Below the pieces are notes generated by a model. That model worked only from the letters and a program-made list of their open reading frames with translations, was not told where the DNA came from and made no database searches. DNA of 64,000 nt, from assembly GCA_965261165.1 (NCBI GenBank), contig OZ253445.1, positions 806,001-870,000 of the forward strand, in the 5' to 3' direction. Below, piece by piece: positions 27,175 to 36,264 of this stretch (position 1 is its first letter; each line of letters begins with the position of its first letter). This DNA is from SMWN01 sp965261165 (GTDB lineage: Bacteria > Pseudomonadota > Gammaproteobacteria > Eutrophobiales > Eutrophobiaceae). The translations under genes and the position numbers were made by a program.

Positions 27175-27861
27175 TTAACGTCTCAAAAAGACCATCCATC
27201 GGTAGAAATTCAGAATGCTGGCGAGAGAGGCAGCGAGGTAGGTAAGTGCTGCAGCCGTCAAAATCTGTTTTGCGATAGGGACGGCAGATTCAGGAATATA
27301 TTCACCTGCAATTAATACTGGCAGTGCTCGTTTGAAACTGGCATCCCATTCTACTGGCAAGGTAATCAGGTGGACCACTACGGGCAATAGTAGAATGCCC
27401 AAGCCACAGGCAAATGTAAGAATACCTGCGGCTGGAAGATGTATGAGTAACGATATAAAAGGAAATGCAATCAGTAGTACGGCAGCTATTTTTTCTGCAA
27501 CCCAAGAGAATCTGGCCAGGCGGGAGCGTAAAGCCAGAGGTTGATAGTTGGATTTATGCTGAAGAGCATGACCGATTTCATGGGCGGCAACAGTGATGGC
27601 GGTCAATGATTTCCCATTGAAATTATCTGGAGATAGTCTTACCAGTCTATTCTCTGGTTCGTAATAGTTTTCGTTTGCTGCACCTTCTTCAACATGGACA
27701 TCAACTAGTTCGAGCCGCTTGACTAGATGTTCGGCAAGCTCACCACCTGTTCCCGGAAAAGCATCAATCTCCACTGCATATTTTGTAAATATATGCCTGG
27801 CCCATATTTGCGGCCCAAAGATGAACAAGATCACTAGAATTGCTACGATGGCAAACATCAT
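27175..27861 (-). CDS. Membrane zinc metallopeptidase, YugP type
   Basis: A 228-residue neutral zinc metallopeptidase-like protein. The N-terminal membrane segment (about 2-16) is followed by a soluble part with the HExxH motif in VAAHEIGHALQH near residue 90, where the two His bind zinc and Glu is catalytic. YEPENRLVRLSPDNF upstream of it is conserved in the YugP family. Three further hydrophobic stretches fill the C-terminal half. Substrate is unknown; membrane protein turnover is a guess. It is divergent from zapE with 74 bp between starts. Confidence 0.87.
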   Translation of the reverse strand: MMFAIVAILVILFIFGPQIWARHIFTKYAVEIDAFPGTGGELAEHLVKRLELVDVHVEEGAANENYYEPENRLVRLSPDNFNGKSLTAITVAAHEIGHALQHKSNYQPLALRSRLARFSWVAEKIAAVLLIAFPFISLLIHLPAAGILTFACGLGILLLPVVVHLITLPVEWDASFKRALPVLIAGEYIPESAVPIAKQILTAAALTYLAASLASILNFYRWMVFLRR

Positions 27862-27935
27862 GGTTTCACTGTTCTCAGCCTATGTTCTGTTTTCGGCTAT
27901 ACTTCACCGCACTAATAATAACACTAGTTGTGATG

Positions 27936-29033
27936 ATGACACCCTTGGAAAAATATCAGGCGAATTTATTGCGCGAAGATTTTTACGCGGATCAAGCGCA
28001 GGAAAACGCCGTGCGGAAAACTCAAACACTTTTCGATACACTTTTACTTGATGATGATACTGAAAATAATTTTTTCGAGAAGATTAGACAGAAATTTCAG
28101 AAAGACAGATCAAATTTTATTAAGGGCTTATATTTCTGGGGTGGAGTGGGACGAGGCAAGACCTGCCTTATTGACTCTTTCTACGATAGTTTGCCTTTCA
28201 GACAAAAACAACGCATTCACTTTTATCGGTTCATGCAAATAATCCATGCGCAATTAAGAGATCTCAGTGATGTAGAAGATCCATTGCAGGCTGTAGCAGA
28301 GAATATTGCATCTGAAACTGAGGTCTTATGTTTTGATGAATTCCATGTGTCAGATATTACTGATGCTATGCTGTTGGGTGGTTTACTCAAAGGCTTGTTT
28401 GAACAAGGTGTAGTCTTGGTTATAAGCTCTAATGAGGCGCCAGATCAACTGTACTGGGGTGGGTTGCAGAGAGAACGGTTTTTGCCAGTGATTGATCTGA
28501 TAAAAAAATATACGGAGGTTGTGAATGTTGATTCAGGTATTGATTATCGGCTACGTTTTTTGGATAAGGCGGAGATTTATCATTCACCACTTGATAATAA
28601 AGCCATGGAGATGCTGGCAATTAATTTTGAGCATATTGCACCAAACGAAGTCACAAAAGGATTGCCGATTGAAATCGAAGGGCGAATGATTCAAACCATT
28701 TGCCATGCAGATGGTGTCGTTTGGTTCGATTTTGATGTCATCTGTGATGGGCCAAGAGGGTCTGCAGATTACATTGAGATCGCTAGGTTATTTCAAACAG
28801 TCTTAATAGCAGATATTCCTGTGATGAATGAAGTCGCGAATGATAAGGCCAAGCGCTTCACTGCCCTGATAGATGAATTTTATGACCGCAACGTTAAGTT
28901 GATTGTGACTGCGGCGGCGGAACCGCCAAAGCTCTACACAGGCAAGCGCCTGGCCAAGCCATTTTTGAGAACAATTAGCCGTCTTACAGAGATGCAGACA
29001 CGCGATTATCTCGCCAAGCAACATATCCCATAA
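27936..29033 (+). CDS. zapE: Cell division ATPase ZapE (AFG1-like)
   Basis: I place the start at ATG 27936 (MTPLEKYQANLLREDF), the conserved ZapE N terminus; the reading frame is open back to 27840 but the extra residues look non-native. The 365-residue P-loop ATPase has Walker A GGVGRGKT within YFWGGVGRGKTCLID, Walker B VLCFDEFHVSDITDAM and sensor-1 ISSNEAP. ZapE acts at the division ring under stress in E. coli, and its mitochondrial homologue AFG1 assists turnover of respiratory complex proteins. It is next to a metallopeptidase gene, but whether they cooperate is unknown. Confidence 0.93.
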   Translation: MTPLEKYQANLLREDFYADQAQENAVRKTQTLFDTLLLDDDTENNFFEKIRQKFQKDRSNFIKGLYFWGGVGRGKTCLIDSFYDSLPFRQKQRIHFYRFMQIIHAQLRDLSDVEDPLQAVAENIASETEVLCFDEFHVSDITDAMLLGGLLKGLFEQGVVLVISSNEAPDQLYWGGLQRERFLPVIDLIKKYTEVVNVDSGIDYRLRFLDKAEIYHSPLDNKAMEMLAINFEHIAPNEVTKGLPIEIEGRMIQTICHADGVVWFDFDVICDGPRGSADYIEIARLFQTVLIADIPVMNEVANDKAKRFTALIDEFYDRNVKLIVTAAAEPPKLYTGKRLAKPFLRTISRLTEMQTRDYLAKQHIP

Positions 29034-29066
29034 ATATCAATTTAATCAAATAGTTATATTAATAAC

Positions 29067-29096
29067 TTGACTTAAATAAATTAAATAGCCTATATA
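29067..29096 (+). promoter_or_regulatory. Candidate sigma-70 promoter upstream of the sulfite reductase gene
   Basis: TTGACT (29067-29072) and TATATA (29091-29096) are separated by 18 bases in a very AT-rich spacer 180 bp before the start codon. The sequence fits a housekeeping promoter with a long leader. In such AT-rich DNA chance matches are common. Confidence 0.35.
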
Positions 29097-29276
29097 ACTT
29101 AGCATTCGGCTTGCCTCATCCGCAAGGGAAGAAGAAAGTAATTAAAATTAATAACTAAATAACCTAACTTTAGTTAAATTAGTTCCTTTTACGCATAAGC
29201 GGTTATTGTTATCTTCTCCCTCCGCTAGAATAGGTTCCCTTAAATCTAGTCAGTTACTTAATATGGTGGGAAAAGG

Positions 29277-30968
29277 ATGTATCAGTACGATAACTACGAT
29301 CAGCAGGTAGTAGACGACCGCGTAGAACAATATCGGGATCAGACTCGACGTTACCTCGCGGGCGAATTATCAGAGGCTGAATTCAGAACGTTGCGATTGA
29401 TGAACGGTTTATATATCCAGACACATGCGCCTATGTTACGCGTGGATGTTCCTTATGGATTATTATCCTCCAAACAATTACGCATGCTTGCTCACATCTC
29501 TCGCAAGTATGACAAGAATTATGCCCACGTTAGTACGCGTCAAAACATCCAATATAATTGGCCAAGGTTAGAGACTGTCCCTGATATCCTGGCAGATCTT
29601 GCTAGCGTACAAATGCACGCCATTCAATCCAGTGGTAACTGTATCCGTAATATCACTTCTGATCAGTTTGCTGGTGTTGCCGAAGATGAAGTAGAAGACC
29701 CCCGACCTTACTGCGAAATATTACGTCAGTGGTCAACCTTCCATCCTGAGTTCGCGTATTTACCGAGGAAGTTTAAGTTTGCTGTTTCCGGTGCGACACA
29801 TGATCGTGCTGCAGTACAGGTGCATGACATTGGGTTATATCTGGTACGTAATGATGCTGGTGAAATTGGATTCAAGGTACTCGTTGGTGGCGGTCTTGGT
29901 CGTACGCCAGTGATTGGAAAAGTTATTCGCGAATTCCTCGAAAAGAAACATATGCTCTCCTATATGGAAGCTATCCTCCGCGTCTACAATCGGTTTGGCA
30001 GAAGAGATAATAAATATAAATCGAGAATTAAAATTCTGGTGAATGCTATTGGTATCGAAGAATTTGCCGAGATGGTAGAAGAAGAATGGTCGTATATTAA
30101 AGATTCTGTGTTGTTGTTGGAGCAGAAAGAAATCGATCGTGTTCGCGCACAGTTTACAGCACCAAATTATGAAGAAAATGCAGATGCAGATGCCAGCTTT
30201 GTAGGACACCAGGCCAGCAATCCGGCCTTTGCTTCGTGGGTTGGTCGAAATGTTGTATCACATAAAGTGGATGGTTATCGCGCGGTTGTCGTGTCACTCA
30301 AAGCACCGACAATTGCACCTGGAGATGTTACCGATGTACAGATGGATCATCTTGCTGACTTAATCGATCAATATAGTTTTGGCGAAATAACCACTACTCA
30401 CGACCAGAATTTTATTATCCCCCACGTAAAACAAGTCGATTTGTTTTCTTTGTGGGAAGGTTTGGTCGCGCAGAGTTTGGCAACACCTAACATTGGTTTA
30501 TTGACTGATATGATTTGCTGTCCCGGCCTGGATTTTTGCTCACTCGCGAATGCTGGCTCTATACCAATTGCGAAACAGATCAATGAAAAATTTGATGATA
30601 TGGATTATCTGCATAACATTGGTGACATAAAGATCAAAATGTCGGGCTGCATGAATGCCTGTGGTCATCATCACGTTGGTCATATCGGTATTCTCGGTGT
30701 AGATAAAAAAGGCACTGAATTTTATCAATTGACATTGGGTGGTTCGGCTGAGAATGACGCGGTCCTGGGCGATCGTCTGGGTCCAGGGATTGAAAAAGAG
30801 AAAGTGGCTGACACTATCGGTCAATTACTTGATGTTTATGTTGAACATCGCGAAGAAGCAGAATCTTTTCTTGATACTTATCGTCGAGTGGGTATTGAAC
30901 CTTACAAGCAAAGAGTTTATCCAGAAAAATATTTAGCAGAAGAGGCGATTACCAGTGCAGCTAATTAA
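29277..30968 (+). CDS. cysI: Nitrite/sulfite reductase hemoprotein (assimilatory, CysI-like)
   Basis: A 563-residue siroheme/[4Fe-4S] enzyme for six-electron reduction of sulfite to sulfide (or nitrite to ammonia). The two ferredoxin-like half-domains carry NAHVSTRQN-type siroheme contacts (YAHVSTRQNIQYNW) and SGNCIRNITSDQFAG. The cluster-binding cysteines are Cys415, Cys421 (CCPGLDFC) and Cys458, Cys462 (SGCMNACG). Sulfite is favoured as substrate because the gene overlaps by 14 nt a DUF934 gene, a pairing frequent in sulfate-assimilation loci of proteobacteria. No nitrite or nitrate transport gene is nearby. The start is ATG 29277 behind a GGTGGGAAAAGG stretch. Confidence 0.9.
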   Translation: MYQYDNYDQQVVDDRVEQYRDQTRRYLAGELSEAEFRTLRLMNGLYIQTHAPMLRVDVPYGLLSSKQLRMLAHISRKYDKNYAHVSTRQNIQYNWPRLETVPDILADLASVQMHAIQSSGNCIRNITSDQFAGVAEDEVEDPRPYCEILRQWSTFHPEFAYLPRKFKFAVSGATHDRAAVQVHDIGLYLVRNDAGEIGFKVLVGGGLGRTPVIGKVIREFLEKKHMLSYMEAILRVYNRFGRRDNKYKSRIKILVNAIGIEEFAEMVEEEWSYIKDSVLLLEQKEIDRVRAQFTAPNYEENADADASFVGHQASNPAFASWVGRNVVSHKVDGYRAVVVSLKAPTIAPGDVTDVQMDHLADLIDQYSFGEITTTHDQNFIIPHVKQVDLFSLWEGLVAQSLATPNIGLLTDMICCPGLDFCSLANAGSIPIAKQINEKFDDMDYLHNIGDIKIKMSGCMNACGHHHVGHIGILGVDKKGTEFYQLTLGGSAENDAVLGDRLGPGIEKEKVADTIGQLLDVYVEHREEAESFLDTYRRVGIEPYKQRVYPEKYLAEEAITSAAN

Positions 30969-31443
30969 AGATCAAAAAATTATTGAAGATAATTGGCAGC
31001 ACCTCATTGAAATAGCCGCAGATACAAGCATACCCACAGGTGATGTCATTGTTCCTTTCATTTATTGGCTTGAGCATAAGGAAACATTATCAAATCGTGA
31101 CGGGATGTTAGGTGTATGCATCAACGGTGATAACGATACAGAGGAAGTAGCAAAAGATATTAAACACTTTGACTTGATTGCACTGGATTTCCCTGCTCTT
31201 ACTGATGGGCGTTCTTATTCACATGCGCGTCTGTTACGTGACAGGTATAACTTCAAGGGTGAGCTACGTGCAGTCGGAGATGTCTTGCGGGATCAACTGC
31301 TGTTTATGCAACGCTGTGGGATTAATTCTTTTCAGCTAAGAGAAGATAAAGACATACAGGACGCATTGAATGCCTTCTCTGAGCTTCCTGTAAAATATCA
31401 GGCCGCAGCAGATGGTGTTAAGCCTCTCTATAAATACCGATGA
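30955..31443 (+). CDS. DUF934 family protein linked to sulfite reductase
   Basis: A 162-residue soluble protein that starts at GTG 30955, inside the end of the reductase gene (14-nt overlap), with AGAGG upstream. The family core is visible in DLIALDFPALTDGRSYSHAR, then LLRDRYNFKGELRAVGDVL and CGINSFQLRED. DUF934 proteins nearly always sit next to a CysI-type reductase. They have been proposed as accessory or electron-transfer partners, but no activity is established to my knowledge. The stop is TGA, only 18 nt from the end of the convergent pyk gene. Confidence 0.9.
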   Translation: MQLIKDQKIIEDNWQHLIEIAADTSIPTGDVIVPFIYWLEHKETLSNRDGMLGVCINGDNDTEEVAKDIKHFDLIALDFPALTDGRSYSHARLLRDRYNFKGELRAVGDVLRDQLLFMQRCGINSFQLREDKDIQDALNAFSELPVKYQAAADGVKPLYKYR

Positions 31444-31461
31444 TAAATGTTTGATAAGCGG

Positions 31462-32916
31462 CTAAACGGTCACGACGGTTACCGATGGGCAATTCAAATC
31501 AGGGTCATGATGAAAGCCTTTTACCAGTAAGACGATATCTCCAATGCTTGCCAAATCCAGTTCTTTGGCAACCTTTTTTGCCAATACATTATGGTCCCTC
31601 ATATCGTCTTCTGTCGCCAGAAACGGAATGATGCTCCACATTATTGCCATCCTTCTGCAGGTGCTGACTCGATTTGAGATGGCGACAACAGGCGCTGCAG
31701 GTCTTGCAGAACTCATGGTTGCCGCTGACATACCCTCTTGTGAAATAACGATAACGGCACGAGCCATCAAATCCCGAGCTAAACTGTTGCTTGCATTTGC
31801 CATGGCATCCCGTAAAGGCATGGGAACCTCGCCCGAGATATTTGATAATCCGGAATTATATTCTCCAGTTTGCCAGAGGTGGGCTTCAGTTTGGCGCAGA
31901 ATACTATCCATCATGTCTACAGACTCGACAGGGAAACTCCCGACCGCAGATTCAGCAGACAACATCACAGCATCAGCACCTAGTGTTACGGCATAAGCGA
32001 TATCTGTGACTTCGGCACGCGTCGGTCTGGCATTCTCAATCATAGATTCCAGCATTTGGGTGGCGACGATGACAGGTTTGAATTTTTGTCTGGCTCTATC
32101 TATTAGCTGGCTTTGGGCAACTGGAACCTGTTCAGGTTTGAGTTCAACCCCCAGATCTCCTCGTGCCACCATGATGCCGTCAGCGGCATTAAGAATGCCA
32201 TCGATATCATCCAGTGCTTCAGGTTTTTCGATCTTGGCAATGATATTTGTCTTGGCGCCAGCCTCGCTAATTATCAACTTAAGATCGTTAATATCATCTG
32301 CACAGCGAACAAATGACAGCGCCATAAAATCCACCCCCAGACCCAAAGCAAATTGTGCATCATTACGATCATTATCTGTGAGTGAAGGTGCAGAAATATT
32401 GACGCCAGGTAAATTAATCCCCTTATTATTTTTGAGAATACCGCCGTAGACAACAATGCAAGAGATTTCAGTACCATCGACGCTTTTAACCTTAAGCTCA
32501 ATATTGCCATCGTTGATTAATATACGACTCCCAATTTCGACATCGTCAGCTAAGGCTTTATGTTTAGAAGGGATAAGACTAGGTTTTCCTTCAACATCGC
32601 GTGTCGTGACAGTCACAGGCTCGCCATTGATCAATGTGATTTGCCCACCTTTAAACCTTCCAGTGCGGATCTTGGGGCCACATAGATCTACCAGTACAGC
32701 AACGGGCTTCCCAAGTTCATCGGCAATACTGCGGACAAGATTATAGGCGTTTTCGTGAGAAGCATATTCGCCATGGGGCATATTTAGACGAAAAACATTG
32801 GCACCAGCCTCGATTAACTGTTTGATAACCTCTGGTGAGTCAGAAGCTGGTCCTAGTGTCGCAAGGATTTTTGTGCGTCTGTTCTTTAGCAGCTTGATGT
32901 CTGTAACAATGCCCAT
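31462..32916 (-). CDS. pyk: Pyruvate kinase
   Basis: This 484-residue enzyme of glycolysis transfers phosphate from PEP to ADP. The N terminus has RRTKILATLGPASDSPEVI and RLNMPHGEY (usually RLNFSHG). The metal/substrate site reads KIEKPEAL and IMVARGDLGVEL, and the signature VMLSAESAVGSFPVESV replaces the more usual ETAxGxYP, placing it in a divergent branch. The C-terminal allosteric domain is present (AVIVISQEGMSAATMSS). It is convergent with the DUF934 gene. With PEPCK at 47161-48978 it would set the PEP-pyruvate balance. Confidence 0.93.
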   Translation of the reverse strand: MGIVTDIKLLKNRRTKILATLGPASDSPEVIKQLIEAGANVFRLNMPHGEYASHENAYNLVRSIADELGKPVAVLVDLCGPKIRTGRFKGGQITLINGEPVTVTTRDVEGKPSLIPSKHKALADDVEIGSRILINDGNIELKVKSVDGTEISCIVVYGGILKNNKGINLPGVNISAPSLTDNDRNDAQFALGLGVDFMALSFVRCADDINDLKLIISEAGAKTNIIAKIEKPEALDDIDGILNAADGIMVARGDLGVELKPEQVPVAQSQLIDRARQKFKPVIVATQMLESMIENARPTRAEVTDIAYAVTLGADAVMLSAESAVGSFPVESVDMMDSILRQTEAHLWQTGEYNSGLSNISGEVPMPLRDAMANASNSLARDLMARAVIVISQEGMSAATMSSARPAAPVVAISNRVSTCRRMAIMWSIIPFLATEDDMRDHNVLAKKVAKELDLASIGDIVLLVKGFHHDPDLNCPSVTVVTV

Positions 32917-33027
32917 GATTAACTCCGTTTCCTTCGATCAAATTATTATGTCAGTATGAAATTATAACTGACTGAAATTGCCATCCCCTTTGGGGCGAGT
33001 GAATCAATAAATCCTAATAGCCCGATT

Positions 33028-34344
33028 ATGAACCAGTTTGATCTTTTAAAACACAAACGATTTTTACCTATCTTTTGCACTCAGTTTTTGGGTGCACTAA
33101 ATGACAATGTGTTTAAGAACGCCATCGTTATATTGATTGCATTTTCCCTCGCCGACAAGATGGAAACCAATGGCAGTATCTTGGTAATCACTGCCGCCGG
33201 GATATTTATTTTGCCTTTCTTCCTTTTTTCTGCCACGGCAGGTCAACTGGCAGATAAGTTTGAAAAATCCATGCTAATCCGCCGCATCAAGTTAGCGGAA
33301 ATTTTGATTATGTGTGTGGCAAGCATGGGCTTTTACTTAATGAGCGCACCAATACTACTAACCGTTTTATTTTTTATGGGGATGCAGTCGGCATTATTCG
33401 GCCCATTGAAATATAGCGTCCTCCCGCAACACTTAGCGGAAGATGAATTGCTGGGGGGCAATGGCATGATCCAGATGGGAACATATCTGGCCATATTACT
33501 GGGAACAATTATTGGCGGTATTCTTATCACGATGGACCCTGATGGACGTTTTTATGTCTCTATCTTAATCATCTTGCTCGCTACAAGCGGTTGGGCTATC
33601 AGCCGCTTAATACCAGAGGCTGCTGCGCCTGAACCATCCCTTCGTATTAACTGGAATTTTTTTACAGAGACAATCAAAATTATTAAATTTTCCAGAGAAG
33701 ATCGAACCGTTTTCTGGGCAGTGATTGGTATTTCGTGGTTCTGGTTTTACGGTTCCACTTTTTTATCTTTAGTGCCTAGCTATACGCGAGATGTTTTAAC
33801 TGCTAATGAGGAGATTGCAACCTTAATGCTCACTGCATTCTCTATTGGCATAGGCATAGGCTCACTATTGTGTGAGAAATTATCAAGCAGGAAAATTAAC
33901 CTAGGCCTAGTACCAATTGGCGCTATTGGACTGACACTGTTTGCAATAGATTTGTCATTCATATCATTGCCAGAGCTCGAATTTTCAGAAGGAGATACGC
34001 TATTAACGGCCAGTATGTTCCTTGAGCATTTTAATCACTGGCGGACGCTGCTTGATCTAAGTCTGATTGGTTTATCTGGCGGATTGTATATGGTTCCCTT
34101 GTACGCACTGATTCAAAAGAAAAGTAATCCCTACCATCGTTCCAGGATCATTGCGGCGAATAATATCATTAATGCGCTTTTTATGGCGGGCTCCGCTGTG
34201 TCAATGATATTACTCATATCTGTAGGGATCGAAATCTCGGAGATATTTCTGATTGTGGCTGTATTAAATATTGTGGTTATGTTGCTGGTCTTTAGAAAAG
34301 AGCCTAAATTTCTACAGCAATTCATTAAATATATCCATCGTTAA
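33028..34344 (+). CDS. MFS transporter, LplT (lysophospholipid flippase) type
   Basis: A 438-residue major facilitator with about 12 membrane segments. The N terminus RFLPIFCTQFLGALNDNVFK and the stretch GMQSALFGPLKYSVLPQHL are highly characteristic of LplT-like proteins. These flip lysophosphatidylethanolamine across the inner membrane for re-acylation by Aas. Here the gene is alone: no aas acyltransferase domain is fused or adjacent, so the role is inferred by homology only. It is divergent from pyk. Confidence 0.85.
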   Translation: MNQFDLLKHKRFLPIFCTQFLGALNDNVFKNAIVILIAFSLADKMETNGSILVITAAGIFILPFFLFSATAGQLADKFEKSMLIRRIKLAEILIMCVASMGFYLMSAPILLTVLFFMGMQSALFGPLKYSVLPQHLAEDELLGGNGMIQMGTYLAILLGTIIGGILITMDPDGRFYVSILIILLATSGWAISRLIPEAAAPEPSLRINWNFFTETIKIIKFSREDRTVFWAVIGISWFWFYGSTFLSLVPSYTRDVLTANEEIATLMLTAFSIGIGIGSLLCEKLSSRKINLGLVPIGAIGLTLFAIDLSFISLPELEFSEGDTLLTASMFLEHFNHWRTLLDLSLIGLSGGLYMVPLYALIQKKSNPYHRSRIIAANNIINALFMAGSAVSMILLISVGIEISEIFLIVAVLNIVVMLLVFRKEPKFLQQFIKYIHR

Positions 34345-34474
34345 AATCAAAGATTGGAGATTCTGTTTATTCAGCAAGAAAAGTTGGCATCATAAAAAAG
34401 ACTGATTATATCCACGACTATTCTACTCAGTATTTAATCATTATATTGTGATACCTCTTGGAAAAATCTGGCTA

Positions 34475-34915
34475 TTAAAACGGAATATCATCATCGAAGT
34501 CATCATTAGAGTCCTTCTCCGGTCCTGCCGGTGCTGATGATTGAGCTGGTGGTGACTGATCAGCTATTCCTCCGCCACTTTTACTTCCCAGCATTTGCAT
34601 ATCACTGGCGACAATTTCTGTGGTGTAGCGGTCCTGCCCCTCCTTATCCTGCCACTTATTCGTCCGTATACGGCCTTCAATGTAGACCTGTGACCCTTTC
34701 CGCAGGTATTCGCCCACAACCTCAGCCAGACGCCCAAAAAACACTACACGGTGCCATTCTGTTCGCTCCTGCATTTCGCCTGACTCTTTATCTTTCCATT
34801 GTTCATTGGTTGCGATACTGATATTTGCAACAGCTGCGCCAGCAGCGGTATATCTGATGTCAGGGTCATTTCCTAGTGAACCTAATATAATTGCTTTATT
34901 TACGCCTCTAGCCAT
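34475..34915 (-). CDS. ssb: Single-stranded DNA-binding protein
   Basis: This 146-residue SSB coats single-stranded DNA in replication, repair and recombination. The OB-fold covers about residues 1-110 (MARGVNKAIILGSLGNDPD; TEWHRVVFFGRLAEVVGEYL; GSQVYIEGRIRTNKWQDKEG). A short Pro/Gly-rich linker leads to the acidic tip DDFDDDIPF, which recruits partner proteins such as PriA and exonuclease I. It follows the MFS gene by 13 nt; ssb next to divergent uvrA is a familiar gammaproteobacterial arrangement. I saw no LexA box in front of the operon. Confidence 0.97.
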   Translation of the reverse strand: MARGVNKAIILGSLGNDPDIRYTAAGAAVANISIATNEQWKDKESGEMQERTEWHRVVFFGRLAEVVGEYLRKGSQVYIEGRIRTNKWQDKEGQDRYTTEIVASDMQMLGSKSGGGIADQSPPAQSSAPAGPEKDSNDDFDDDIPF

Positions 34916-34928
34916 TTTGTTTCCCTCC

Positions 34929-36155
34929 TTAAAATGTTTTATCAGTTAGTTGAGATTCTATGTATTGAGCCTGTGCGTGGCTCGTGGGCAATAGCGTCAC
35001 CAGAAGCCATATTAGTGTCATGATACTGCCAAAAATGAAGATTGCGAACAGCCCAAAACACTGATGAATAATGCCACCAATTAGCCCACCAGTAAACGTT
35101 CCCATAAACTGAGACGAGGCGTAGACACCTAGCGCTGTACCTTTGCTATTTTTTGATGACATTGTTGAAATCAATGATGGCAAGGAGGCCTCCAAATAAT
35201 TAAATGCCGTGAAAAATACCAGAAGCATGGTTGCTAATGTAATTAACGTACTGTGCCAGAAAAAATAACCGACCTGTGAGAGCATGAGTGTTAGTACAGC
35301 CATCTTAAAATATGTCCCAGATGCCCCTGAACGTTCTCCAAATATTATAGCCGGTACCATCAGTACAACAGATGCAAATAATACGGGTAGATATATCTGC
35401 CAATGCTGGGCAGATGCCAATCCCGCAAAATCCTGCATGGCTGTAGGCACAACAATAAAATTAGCCATCAATACGGTATGCAGGATGAAGATACCCAGAT
35501 TCAGCTTAAGAAGCTTATGATCCCTTAGTACATTACCAAGCATTGCCAACGAGACTTCTGCGTCGCTATGGAAGGAGGAAACCTCAGGCGTTGGAACGAG
35601 GAAATAAAGCACAATCATGGCGAGTAAGGCTAGTATTGCGCTGATTATAAATATCCCGGAAATACCAATCAGTGAATCCAGTAACGGGCCGGCGACGAAT
35701 GCTAGGGAAAAGGCAAAGCCGATGCTGATACCAATCAAAGCCATGGCCTTGGTTCTTTGTCGTTCACGGGTAAGGTCAGCAGCCAAGGCCATGAGTGCGG
35801 CCGAAATTGCTCCCACACCCTGTAATGCGCGACCAAGAATCATCACCCAAATGGAATCTGCCTGACTGGCAATTAGGCTTCCCACTACAAATATCAATAG
35901 ACCGGCAAAGATAACTGGTTTTCTGCCTAGTTTGTCTGACAGCATACCAAATGGGATCTGTAAAGATGCCTGGGTCAGACCATAGATACCAAAGGCAAGC
36001 CCAATCAAAGTGGGTGTCGATTCAGTCAGTGTTCCGGCATAGAGGGTGAATACTGGCAAGATCAGAAATAGCCCCAGCATCCTCAGGAACAAGATGGATG
36101 CCAGACTCAGGCTTCCTCTTAATTCTATTGCTGTCATTTTATCTTCAGGCCGCAT
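34929..36155 (-). CDS. MFS efflux transporter, YajR-like without the C-terminal domain
   Basis: This 408-residue membrane protein has 12 predicted segments and the MFS loop motif GMLSDKLGRKPVIFAGLL between segments 2 and 3. The beginning LASILFLRMLGLFLILPVF and GVGAISAALMALAADLTRE match the drug/proton antiporter family commonly encoded between uvrA and ssb in gammaproteobacteria. The YAM domain that ends E. coli YajR is missing, since the protein stops shortly after the last segment. The substrate is unknown. It is the first gene of the MFS-ssb unit and divergent from uvrA. Confidence 0.85.
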   Translation of the reverse strand: MRPEDKMTAIELRGSLSLASILFLRMLGLFLILPVFTLYAGTLTESTPTLIGLAFGIYGLTQASLQIPFGMLSDKLGRKPVIFAGLLIFVVGSLIASQADSIWVMILGRALQGVGAISAALMALAADLTRERQRTKAMALIGISIGFAFSLAFVAGPLLDSLIGISGIFIISAILALLAMIVLYFLVPTPEVSSFHSDAEVSLAMLGNVLRDHKLLKLNLGIFILHTVLMANFIVVPTAMQDFAGLASAQHWQIYLPVLFASVVLMVPAIIFGERSGASGTYFKMAVLTLMLSQVGYFFWHSTLITLATMLLVFFTAFNYLEASLPSLISTMSSKNSKGTALGVYASSQFMGTFTGGLIGGIIHQCFGLFAIFIFGSIMTLIWLLVTLLPTSHAQAQYIESQLTDKTF

Positions 36156-36264
36156 GCCAGAACTTAACCCTCGATTCTAGAAAAAGGGCACATATTGCCA
36201 GCAACGAGTGCTTTGAACAATGTATACTCGCGGACTCATAAATTAACGAAGACAAAATGTATTC

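Noticed and set aside
36156..36264. LexA (SOS) box controlling uvrA and ssb.
   Set aside because: No CTGT-N8-ACAG or close variant is visible in the divergent region.
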